A stretch of DNA of 12,738 nucleotides from Candidatus Parcubacteria bacterium (lineage in GTDB: Bacteria > Patescibacteriota > Patescibacteriia > Patescibacteriales > UBA12075), in NCBI GenBank assembly GCA_023139655.1, contig JAGLNE010000003.1, positions 1-12,738 on the forward strand, in the 5' to 3' direction. Of this stretch, positions 7,758 through 12,727 are shown piece after piece; within the stretch, counting starts at the first letter, position 1; the number at the start of each line of letters is the position of its first letter. The position numbers and the translations under genes were made by a program. Under the pieces are notes generated by a model. The model was not told where the DNA came from, made no database searches, and saw only the letters and a list, made by a program, of their open reading frames with translations.

Positions 7758-8057
7758 TTATTTAATAATCTTTATTGCTTTACCGTTTATCAAAGCTTCG
7801 GTAACTTTTGTACGCGCCGATAACAAAATTCTCTGCAAAGTACTCTGCGAAGTTTTCATTCTTTCGGCGCATTCATTTTGGTCCAAACCGACAATATTTT
7901 TTAAACGCAGGGCCTCAATTTCTTCGCACGTTAATTCCACTACTTCCAACTCGCACATCGGTACACCGCGCGGCTTAAAATAATTTACCCGCGGATTAAA
8001 ACAAATGTGCCGCTTAAGACGCGGCCGGCCTGATTGTCGCCTATATCTATTATTCAT
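7758..8057 (-). CDS. DUF134 family predicted DNA-binding regulator
   Basis: A 99-residue protein of the DUF134 family. From the ATG at 8055-8057 it has a basic N-terminus (GRPRLKRHICFNP), then FKPRGVPMCELEVVELTCEE, EIEALRLKNIVGLDQNECAE and RMKTSQSTLQRILLSARTKV, the sigma70 region-4-like helix-turn-helix of the family, ending ALINGKAIKI. This family commonly lies next to NifX-domain and MinD-ferredoxin genes and is thought to regulate them. The frame stays open to an ATG at 8111, but those extra 18 codons run through a repeat hairpin (8077-8103) and resemble nothing in the family, so the shorter start is preferred; no Shine-Dalgarno supports either. Its stop is 2 bases ahead of the NifX-domain ATG. 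It is the best candidate to bind the palindromes at 8489-8534; that link is inferred. Confidence 0.85.
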   Translation of the reverse strand: MNNRYRRQSGRPRLKRHICFNPRVNYFKPRGVPMCELEVVELTCEEIEALRLKNIVGLDQNECAERMKTSQSTLQRILLSARTKVTEALINGKAIKIIK

Positions 8058-8076
8058 ATTTTGATTCGTATGCTTG

Positions 8077-8138
8077 CCCTTCCGTAGCTTTAGCGTAGGA
8101 GGGTGCCCCATTCGCCTGTCCTGAGCGGAGTCGAAGGG
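8077..8138. repeat. Composite intergenic hairpin repeat
   Basis: Two GC-rich hairpin-prone units between the DUF5320 and DUF134 genes, in otherwise AT-rich DNA. Unit 1 (8077-8103) holds CCGTAGCTTTAGCGTAGG, with near-complementary CCCTTCC and GGAGGG ends. Unit 2 (8114-8138) holds CCTGTCCTGAGCGGAGTCG (CGACTCCGCTCAGGACAGG on the other strand), a sequence I have met as a dispersed repeat in many environmental bacterial genomes. Probably REP- or MITE-like; no transposase is here. Confidence 0.55.
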
Positions 8139-8166
8139 TAGTGGGGGCTTGCCAAAGGCAATAACA

Positions 8167-8212
8167 CTAAAATTAGCCTCGCTTCAAAACAAGGAAGTGA
8201 GGCTAATTTTAG
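8167..8212 (-). terminator. Long hairpin after the DUF5320 gene (terminator or attenuator)
   Basis: A 19-bp stem, CTAAAATTAGCCTCGCTTC (8167-8185) with 8194-8212, one wobble mismatch and an 8-base loop; the DUF5320 stop codon lies inside its right arm. There is no long T-tract outside the stem and I see no clear promoter between it and the DUF134 gene, so partial termination that tunes the rest of the operon is plausible. Confidence 0.6.
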
Positions 8213-8454
8213 CTCTTTAAAGCTTCTTTTTCTTTTCTTACTTGTTCTAATTCTTCTTTAAGAATTTTTTCTTCCTGGTCTAAATCCGTTTTTTGGTCGG
8301 TTTCGGTTAATGATTGTCTAAACAATCCTCGTCCGCGGCCAAATCCACGGCCAATGCAATCCCAGCCTCGCCTTATACCCCGTCCGCATGCTCCAAATCC
8401 TCTACCGGTCATTGGTCCTGCGCCTTGAGGGCCTGTTTTGTCATATCCTGGCAT
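8209..8454 (-). CDS. DUF5320 family small Gly/Arg-rich protein
   Basis: An 81-residue protein that opens MPGYDKTGPQGAGPMTGRGF, the DUF5320 hallmark, continues with a Gly/Arg/Cys stretch (GACGRGIRRGWDCIGRGFGRGRG) and ends in a charged coiled-coil-like helix (about residues 54-81, EEKILKEELEQVRKEKEAL). Its biochemical role is unknown; in other bacteria such genes accompany NifX-domain, DUF134 and MinD-ferredoxin genes, which fits this operon. The start is decided by the sequence: GGAGGT at 8462-8467 lies 7 bases ahead of the ATG at 8452-8454, whereas the in-frame ATG at 8467-8469 overlaps that ribosome binding site and adds only MEVVN. This is the one strong Shine-Dalgarno I found in the window, suggesting high expression. 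The promoter is at 8519-8547. Confidence 0.82.
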   Translation of the reverse strand: MPGYDKTGPQGAGPMTGRGFGACGRGIRRGWDCIGRGFGRGRGLFRQSLTETDQKTDLDQEEKILKEELEQVRKEKEALKS

Positions 8455-8461
8455 ATTTACC

Positions 8462-8467
8462 ACCTCC
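8462..8467 (-). promoter_or_regulatory. Strong ribosome binding site of the DUF5320 gene
   Basis: GGAGGT on the minus strand, 7 bases from the ATG at 8454. It decides the start against the upstream ATG that overlaps it. Confidence 0.85.
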
Positions 8468-8488
8468 ATTCTAGTTTATATTTATAAC

Positions 8489-8512
8489 ATAACATACTTA
8501 AATCTATGTTAT
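8489..8512. promoter_or_regulatory. Inverted-repeat operator candidate at +1 to +24
   Basis: ATAACATA (8489-8496) and TATGTTAT (8505-8512), a perfect 8-bp inverted repeat with an 8-base spacer, directly downstream of the predicted transcription start. All AT-rich, so a protein-binding site is more likely than an RNA hairpin. Confidence 0.5.
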
Positions 8513-8534
8513 ATTATGAGTATATACCCATAAT
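8513..8534. promoter_or_regulatory. 22-bp palindromic operator candidate over the -10 box
   Basis: Half-sites ATTATGAGTAT (8513-8523) and ATACCCATAAT (8524-8534) are reverse complements except for one base pair. The palindrome covers the -10 hexamer (8519-8524), a classic position for repression, and directly abuts the inverted repeat at 8489-8512. Confidence 0.6.
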
Positions 8535-8547
8535 GATATTTTGTCAA
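8519..8547 (-). promoter_or_regulatory. Consensus sigma70 promoter of the DUF5320-DUF134-NifX-MinD operon
   Basis: TTGACA (8542-8547), 17-base spacer, TATACT (8519-8524) on the minus strand; start near 8512. The -35 box overlaps the TGA stop of the upstream YibE/F gene, so read-through from that gene is also possible. Confidence 0.75.
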
Positions 8548-9617
8548 GTCCTACGGCTATACCACCAAGAAGCAATGAAAGTTGCGATCGGGACCGCGAG
8601 AATCAAACCGATTGAACCGGTCAAAGTGCGGACAATTTCCGTGGCAATCAGCTCGGTATTAATGGCTTGTTGCCAACTGGCAAAAGCGCTTGTACCAGAA
8701 CCAAATAAAATAAGTAAAGGTAGGGAGGCGCCAGCATAAGCCAGAAACAAAGTATTGGTCATAGAAGCAATGTGCGATATTCCCACTTGATATGCTTTTT
8801 TAAAAAGCTCTTTTTGGCTTAAATGCTTATTGGCCAGTTTCAACTGCTCAACCGTTGAAACTTGCGAGATCACCACATCGTCCAATACGCCCAGAACGCC
8901 GATTATTATCCCGGCCAAAAGCAAGCCGGTTAAGTCTATGCTAGCGCCCTGAATATTAAATAAAAATAAAGTTTCTTCACTGGCCGCTCCGGTCAAGCGG
9001 GCCAGAGAAACAAACAATTCCGAGAGTGTGATGGTTATGACCAGACTTAAAAATATACTAAGGGCAGAGAGATGGGCGCGCGCCTTAATCCCTTCGGTAA
9101 TATATATTATGGCTGCTAAAATAACCAAAGCGCTTACAAAAGTAACCATTATCGGATTCGCGCCAGAGAGAATCTGGGGAATTAGATATTTGATAATTAT
9201 AAAAAAAGTAATTGCCAAGGCGATAAGCGAACGCAAACCTTTTAATCGGCCAACAATTATAAGCGTTAGGAAAAAAGCCAGCCCTAAAAATAGCAAACTT
9301 TTACTGCGCACATAATCAATTACATAAAAATTTACTTCTCCACTTGCGTCGTAGCTGGCCGCCATCATTACTTTGTCACCCTTTTTGTATTTCTGAGAAT
9401 TTATTACATCCAGGTCACTAATACCATTAAACTCTATTTCTTTATTATCAAACTCCCCTTCCAGGCCGCGCAACTTTAAATATTGCTGATTCATCTCTTC
9501 CGCCAATATTTCAATTACCTCAGCCTTAAAAATAACATCCTCATTAATGTCAGCTTGCGCCAAAGCAAAATTCGGAATGAATAATAGTAGTAATAATAAA
9601 AATATAATTTTTTTCAT
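8544..9617 (-). CDS. YibE/F family multipass membrane protein
   Basis: A 357-residue protein with a signal peptide (1-20, cleavage likely after NFALA), an extracytoplasmic N-terminal domain of about 80 residues (21-104, with a KKGDKVMM turn) and about seven membrane helices (roughly 106-122, 128-147, 154-172, 183-207, 230-250, 283-306, 335-352). GIIIGVLGVLDDVVISQVST (236-255) and SMTNTLFLAYAGASLPLL (285-302) are typical YibE/F segments. The family's function is unsettled; transport has been suggested. It starts 8 bases after the YafQ-type toxin stop, so it is probably on the toxin-antitoxin transcript, and its TGA overlaps the -35 box of the next operon with no terminator between. No Shine-Dalgarno; the ATG at 9615-9617 fits the signal peptide (MKKIIFLLLLL). 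Confidence 0.85.
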   Translation of the reverse strand: MKKIIFLLLLLLFIPNFALAQADINEDVIFKAEVIEILAEEMNQQYLKLRGLEGEFDNKEIEFNGISDLDVINSQKYKKGDKVMMAASYDASGEVNFYVIDYVRSKSLLFLGLAFFLTLIIVGRLKGLRSLIALAITFFIIIKYLIPQILSGANPIMVTFVSALVILAAIIYITEGIKARAHLSALSIFLSLVITITLSELFVSLARLTGAASEETLFLFNIQGASIDLTGLLLAGIIIGVLGVLDDVVISQVSTVEQLKLANKHLSQKELFKKAYQVGISHIASMTNTLFLAYAGASLPLLILFGSGTSAFASWQQAINTELIATEIVRTLTGSIGLILAVPIATFIASWWYSRRT

Positions 9618-9625
9618 ACAATAAT

Positions 9626-9895
9626 CTATTTAAATAATTTAGAATGACTACCGGTTCTTTCAAAAATTATATTATTGCCGTCTTTTTGAAATATTAAAAG
9701 CCAATCAGGCTGAATATGGCATTCAAACCGATTTTTGTAAATTCCTGACAATTTATGTAGTCTGTATTTTGTTTCAATGTTTGTACCTTTAAGTAATTTA
9801 CGTATTACAACCTTTATTTTTTTCATTTCCTTGCCTTCTTTTTTACAGCTTTTAATGTCTTTTTTAAATTGTTTATTAAAATAAGGAGTAAACAC
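9626..9895 (-). CDS. yafQ: YafQ-type (RelE superfamily) mRNA-interferase toxin
   Basis: An 89-residue toxin of a type II system; YafQ cuts mRNA on the ribosome. The residues that matter in E. coli YafQ have counterparts: His47 (RLHKLSG), His60, Asp64 and Trp65 (ECHIQPDWLLIF), His84 and Phe88 (RTGSHSKLF). Length is normal and the frame is intact, so it is probably active. It uses a GTG start (9893-9895) whose G overlaps the last base of the antitoxin's TAG (TAGTG), so translation is coupled and the toxin is made after the antitoxin. A YibE/F gene follows 8 bases later. Confidence 0.9.
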   Translation of the reverse strand: MFTPYFNKQFKKDIKSCKKEGKEMKKIKVVIRKLLKGTNIETKYRLHKLSGIYKNRFECHIQPDWLLIFQKDGNNIIFERTGSHSKLFK

Positions 9896-10155
9896 TATAT
9901 TTCAAGCTTATCAAATAAACTCTTCGCATCCTTGGTTTTAACTAAATTTTTCTTTTTATCGGTTTCCTCAAACGTTTGTTTGGTTGTTTTATTTGGAATT
10001 TTCACGCTAAAAGGCAAGCCATCATGGAGCTTGATTTGTTTATAAAAAAGAGTGATAGCTTCAGTTGTTGAGAGCCCAAGCTTCTCAAAAACCTTTCCTA
10101 CGTCAACTTTTAGCTTTTCTTCAATTCGCGCCCTTATCATGGCTGATTTATTCAT
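9895..10155 (-). CDS. dinJ: RelB/DinJ-type antitoxin
   Basis: An 86-residue antitoxin. The N-terminus MNKSAMIRARIEEKLKVDVG gives the beta strand and first helix of a ribbon-helix-helix DNA-binding domain, and LGLSTTEAITLFYKQI (27-42) the second helix, followed by DGLPFSVKIPN, characteristic of DinJ. The Lys-rich C-terminal part (56-86, ending AKSLFDKLEI) should wrap the toxin. It is first in the operon, with a strong promoter at 10186-10214 and no Shine-Dalgarno. With YafQ it is expected to repress its own promoter; a TGTAT/ATACA inverted repeat within the promoter spacer is a candidate site. Confidence 0.9.
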   Translation of the reverse strand: MNKSAMIRARIEEKLKVDVGKVFEKLGLSTTEAITLFYKQIKLHDGLPFSVKIPNKTTKQTFEETDKKKNLVKTKDAKSLFDKLEI

Positions 10156-10185
10156 ATATTTGTTAGTTTAATTTATTATACCCAT

Positions 10186-10214
10186 ATTGTATCTCATTTG
10201 GAATACAGTGTCAA
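10186..10214 (-). promoter_or_regulatory. Sigma70 promoter of the toxin-antitoxin operon
   Basis: TTGACA (10209-10214), 17-base spacer, TACAAT (10186-10191). Inside the spacer, TGTAT (10188-10192) and ATACA (10203-10207) form an inverted repeat that may be the antitoxin operator. A second possible -10, TATAAT, lies just downstream near 10174-10179. Confidence 0.7.
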
Positions 10215-10218
10215 GTCT

Positions 10219-10256
10219 AAAATAAGACTACAGAGTTAACTCTGTAGTCTTATTTT
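10219..10256. terminator. Perfect 19-bp palindromic terminator
   Basis: AAAATAAGACTACAGAGTT (10219-10237) with its exact reverse complement (10238-10256): a 38-base perfect palindrome with A and T ends, folding with a short loop (TTAA). It terminates the dehydrogenase-like gene, which ends at 10314, and protects the toxin-antitoxin promoter from read-through. Confidence 0.85.
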
Positions 10257-10260
10257 TGTG

Positions 10261-10277
10261 GGCGGAAACCTCGGAAG
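10261..10277. repeat. Short GC-rich repeat, second copy of 4886-4899
   Basis: GGCGGAAACCTCGGAAG here and GGCGGACCTCGGAA at 4886-4899 match except for two extra A's. Both stand in AT-rich DNA near gene 3' ends, in the same orientation. It looks like half of a palindromic dispersed repeat. Confidence 0.35.
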
Positions 10278-10313
10278 TTCAAACGGTCTATTTGGAGAAA
10301 TTTGTTGAGGCGG

Positions 10314-11225
10314 TTAAAAAATCAAGTTTATAGGATTACCATTAATCCAAGCTTCAATATTATCAATCATCATTTTACTAGCAACCCTATCAGTAACATC
10401 TGTATTATAAGAAATATGCGGAGTGGCGAGCACTTTTGGATGTTCTACCAATCTTTTAAAGAATGGGTCAGAGGTATCTCCAACTTGGATACCTCCAGAA
10501 TCGTTAGCAACACCAGCTAAAATCCCTTGGTCTAATGCTTCAAACATTCCCTCAATATCATATATTTTAGTACCAGTTACAGTTATAAAAAATGATCCTT
10601 TTTTCAAAGATATAAAAAAGCTCTTATTAAGAAAGCCAAGGGTGCTAGGGTTTGTGCTTATAGTATTAATAACCAAATCAGCTTCCTTGACGCTCTCAAT
10701 TAAGTCGTCCCCTCTTTTGAAATAACTAACATCCATTTTTAATGAAGACAGAATATCGCCAACGGTTGAACCAATGTTTCCCTTTCCTAAAATTGTAACT
10801 TTTTTTGACATTAGACCTAAAGTTTCTTTTGGGATTCTATCCGATGACATTCCCAGATTATTAATTAATCTAGGAAATTCTCTAAACAAATTTAAAGTCA
10901 TTGCTACTATCCACTCTGATACGGCTTCTTTGTTGCAACCAGGACAATAAGAAACAGTAATGTTTCTTTCTTTGATTTTATCACGGTCAATAAAACTGAC
11001 TCCCACAAAAGGCAATGAAAAAAATACATCTTTTAGCTCATACAATTTTTCTGTTTTTAATCCAAATTTACCTGAACAAACAATATCGGCTCCCTGGCAT
11101 CTGCTCAACCATTCATCTGGGGTTTTTGGTAAATCATCGTACATTTTTAACTCTCCCAATTTTTCTAATCGGATAATTTCTTCTTTATTTAATCCCAAGT
11201 CTTGGGTAATTACTATTTTTGACAT
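10314..11225 (-). CDS. D-isomer-specific 2-hydroxyacid dehydrogenase-like protein
   Basis: A 303-residue protein with the two-part fold of NAD-dependent D-2-hydroxyacid dehydrogenases: substrate-domain pieces about 1-100 and 278-303, and a Rossmann domain about 101-277. Seen: VSEWIVAMTLNLFREF (102-117), dinucleotide loop GKGNIG (147-152), DLVINTIS (183-190) and TPHISYNT (268-275) with the catalytic His270. The other two catalytic positions look changed: the usual NxARG segment reads ITVTGTK (214-220), with Thr where Arg is expected, and the DVFEEEP region reads NDSGGIQV (241-248), without the Glu. It may have an unusual substrate, or bind NAD without normal dehydrogenase activity. No ACT domain, so not a full-length PGDH. 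Monocistronic, between terminators at 11260-11285 and 10219-10256. ATG 11223-11225, no Shine-Dalgarno. Confidence 0.82.
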   Translation of the reverse strand: MSKIVITQDLGLNKEEIIRLEKLGELKMYDDLPKTPDEWLSRCQGADIVCSGKFGLKTEKLYELKDVFFSLPFVGVSFIDRDKIKERNITVSYCPGCNKEAVSEWIVAMTLNLFREFPRLINNLGMSSDRIPKETLGLMSKKVTILGKGNIGSTVGDILSSLKMDVSYFKRGDDLIESVKEADLVINTISTNPSTLGFLNKSFFISLKKGSFFITVTGTKIYDIEGMFEALDQGILAGVANDSGGIQVGDTSDPFFKRLVEHPKVLATPHISYNTDVTDRVASKMMIDNIEAWINGNPINLIF

Positions 11226-11251
11226 ATTATTATTTAATTATTATTTATATT

Positions 11252-11280
11252 AGTATAACAAAAATCGCCAATTATGGCGA
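11252..11280 (-). promoter_or_regulatory. Possible promoter of the dehydrogenase-like gene
   Basis: TCGCCA (11275-11280), 17-base spacer, TATACT (11252-11257) on the minus strand. The -35 box would lie inside the terminator stem of the upstream gene. The -10 box is convincing, the -35 less so. Confidence 0.4.
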
Positions 11281-11285
11281 TTTTT
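11260..11285. terminator. Hairpin terminator after the lipoprotein gene
   Basis: Perfect 11-bp stem AAAAATCGCCA (11260-11270) / TGGCGATTTTT (11275-11285) with a 4-base loop, 80 bases past the lipoprotein stop at 11366. Confidence 0.85.
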
Positions 11286-11365
11286 ATTTGTGAACCTTTT
11301 TTACGAAATCAGGCTTCTGACAGTAGGGTCATATTGACATCAATAAAATAATTCCATCAATTAAT

Positions 11366-12481
11366 TTATGGCAGTAAATTGATCGCTTGATCCGCTGCAT
11401 TGGCATTATCCAGGGCCTGGCGCAAATCCACATCACTCTCGGCCTGCACTCCTTTGAAATAATCATACAAATCACAATTCAACTTAATATATTCGTGCGG
11501 TTTTAATTTTTGTTCCTCTAGGGCCGGCTCGCCAGATTGATAATTATAAAGCCGGTTTAAGCCTTCGCCGGCGTAATCAACCGCAGCGCCGGCTAAATTC
11601 TTAACATGTTCTCCAATTAATCCACTGGCTGTTTCCGCGGCCGAAGCAGTCATAGCCGCCACATCCGGGATACCGCCGGCAAGGACAGAGGCGATCCGAG
11701 TAGAAAATTCCATAATTGCCACGTTGGTCATATCGGCAATACCGTTAATGCAATTCTTATTTGCATCCAGCATAGCATCCCTGATGCCGTCCCGAACCGC
11801 GTTTATTTCTTTAACCGTATCGGACCAAAGTTTCTTTTCCGCGATTAATTTATCCCTAGCTACCTTAATACTGTTTTCATCGCGAATACATGCTCCTGCC
11901 TGGCAAATTTTCGGAAAACTTAGCTCGCCAAAATTTTCCGTGTCTGCATTGCAGTCATTGTCAAAAGTCTTCTCACAAGTATCGGTGCGTGCGTTACAGC
12001 CCATTTTCCACATTACACTCTCCTCGCAAATCGGGTCACAATCACTATCATATTTACATTCACCTTCATCATTATCATCATTATCATCAGCATCTTCATC
12101 CTCAGTTGAATCAACATCATCTCTTTTAACGCATTTATCATTACGGGAAACTTCATCCAAATCACATTGAATGCAGCTTTTTCCCTTGATTATACCATTA
12201 CCGGCTCGACAATTATCCTTATAACTATCAAACCTATCTTCCACCCAATTGTCATATTGTTCATTAACATATTTTTTAGCCTCTCTTTTGCTCATATTAA
12301 TACTATCGCAATACTTATTATGAAAAGCGCATTTGCAGTAAGACGCGTTAATACCCACTCCGCAAAAACTATCCTTTATATCCCCCTTCTTAAAACTGGT
12401 CTTTTCGCTACAAGCACTTAAAATAAACACGGCCGCAAACAGGGCTAATACTAACTTAAAATAATGCTTTTCTTTTGTCAT
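11366..12481 (-). CDS. Cys-rich lipoprotein of unknown function
   Basis: A 371-residue exported lipoprotein: positively charged start (MTKEKHYFK), hydrophobic helix and lipobox LSAC with lipidated Cys24. The mature N-terminal half (about 25-200) has 16 of the protein's 18 further cysteines (40, 49, 51, 58, 91, 103, 106, 117, 142, 148, 152, 162, 169, 177, 193, 198), an even number that suggests disulfide-linked small modules, some of the kind CKYDSDCDPIC and CNARTDTCEKTFDNDC. Between modules lies an acidic low-complexity tract (120-141), possibly calcium-binding. The C-terminal half (about 205-371) is mainly helical, with an Ala/Gly-rich segment (about 262-305). I do not recognise a named family; a surface structural or binding role is only a guess. 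The disulfides imply an oxidising compartment outside the membrane. Monocistronic, with a promoter at 12514-12542 and a terminator at 11260-11285. Confidence 0.75.
   Translation of the reverse strand: MTKEKHYFKLVLALFAAVFILSACSEKTSFKKGDIKDSFCGVGINASYCKCAFHNKYCDSINMSKREAKKYVNEQYDNWVEDRFDSYKDNCRAGNGIIKGKSCIQCDLDEVSRNDKCVKRDDVDSTEDEDADDNDDNDEGECKYDSDCDPICEESVMWKMGCNARTDTCEKTFDNDCNADTENFGELSFPKICQAGACIRDENSIKVARDKLIAEKKLWSDTVKEINAVRDGIRDAMLDANKNCINGIADMTNVAIMEFSTRIASVLAGGIPDVAAMTASAAETASGLIGEHVKNLAGAAVDYAGEGLNRLYNYQSGEPALEEQKLKPHEYIKLNCDLYDYFKGVQAESDVDLRQALDNANAADQAINLLP
12059..12124. repeat. Triplet-rich low-complexity tract encoding the acidic linker
   Basis: Repeated CAT/TCA-type triplets (for example ATCATCATTATCATCAT-like runs) encode the Asp/Glu/Asn tract of the lipoprotein. 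Gain or loss of whole triplets would change linker length without a frameshift. Confidence 0.6.
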
Positions 12482-12513
12482 ATTCTTTTTTTAATATTTA
12501 TATTTCTAAACTT

Positions 12514-12542
12514 AATGTATCATTTTTTGTCTAGAATTTCAA
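12514..12542 (-). promoter_or_regulatory. Probable promoter of the lipoprotein gene
   Basis: TTGAAA (12537-12542), 17-base spacer, TACATT (12514-12519) on the minus strand, giving a leader of about 25 bases to the ATG at 12481. An A-rich AAAAAAAGAAT precedes the ATG in place of a clear Shine-Dalgarno. Confidence 0.5.
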
Positions 12543-12544
12543 AT

Positions 12545-12574
12545 AAAATAATCCTGTAAAAACAGGATTATTTT
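12545..12574. terminator. Hairpin terminator beside the right-end element
   Basis: Perfect 12-bp stem AAAATAATCCTG (12545-12556) / CAGGATTATTTT (12563-12574) with a 6-base loop. On the minus strand it immediately follows the inverted-repeat element at 12578-12727, as expected if that element is transcribed. Confidence 0.8.
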
Positions 12575-12577
12575 TAT

Positions 12578-12727
12578 TTTGTGGGCCGGGTAGGACTCGA
12601 AGGGGCGGAAGCCCCACGCCATCATTGGATACGAAGGGTGTAGAATATATTTTAATACTATGTAACAATACTAATATCTTATAAAACATATAATCATAGT
12701 AGATTCTCGACACACCCGGCCCACAAA
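12578..12727 (-). other. 150-base element closed by a perfect 14-bp inverted repeat, tRNA-like 3' end
   Basis: Ends TTTGTGGGCCGGGT (12578-12591) and ACCCGGCCCACAAA (12714-12727) pair perfectly. Read on the minus strand, the 3' end TTCGAGTCCTACCCGGCCCA looks like a tRNA T-loop (TTCGAGT), 3' T-stem (CCTAC), acceptor strand (CCGGCCC) and discriminator A, and the 5' end GGGCCGG is the matching acceptor strand. But the 5' T-stem (GTAGG expected) is interrupted: CCTTCGTA is followed by about 28 extra bases with a GGGGC/GCCCC hairpin, and the middle is AT-rich with no clear D-arm or anticodon arm. It may be a decayed or invaded tRNA gene, a structured small RNA, or a MITE-like element. No convincing protein: a 60-codon minus-strand frame here starts within the element and has no ribosome binding site. 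Confidence 0.5.

Noticed and set aside
5235..8111. A nitrogenase cofactor-assembly cluster.
   Set aside because: Only NifX-fold and MinD-ferredoxin genes are present; no nifHDK, nifE/N or radical-SAM NifB core. An orange-protein-like system fits better.
6988..9617. UGA recoded as glycine, as in some CPR lineages.
   Set aside because: TGA ends complete reading frames at 6988 and 8544, and no gene needs read-through.
11724..12170. Plus-strand 148-codon frame opposite the lipoprotein gene, Ser-rich.
   Set aside because: It is the antisense of a well-supported lipoprotein with lipobox and ordered cysteines. Its Ser runs come from the triplet tract.
12531..12713. Minus-strand 60-codon frame at the right edge.
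   Set aside because: It crosses the inverted-repeat element and the terminator hairpin, has no ribosome binding site and reads as random sequence.
12578..12727. An ordinary intact tRNA gene.
   Set aside because: The 5' T-stem is interrupted, and no anticodon arm or D-arm can be drawn with confidence.
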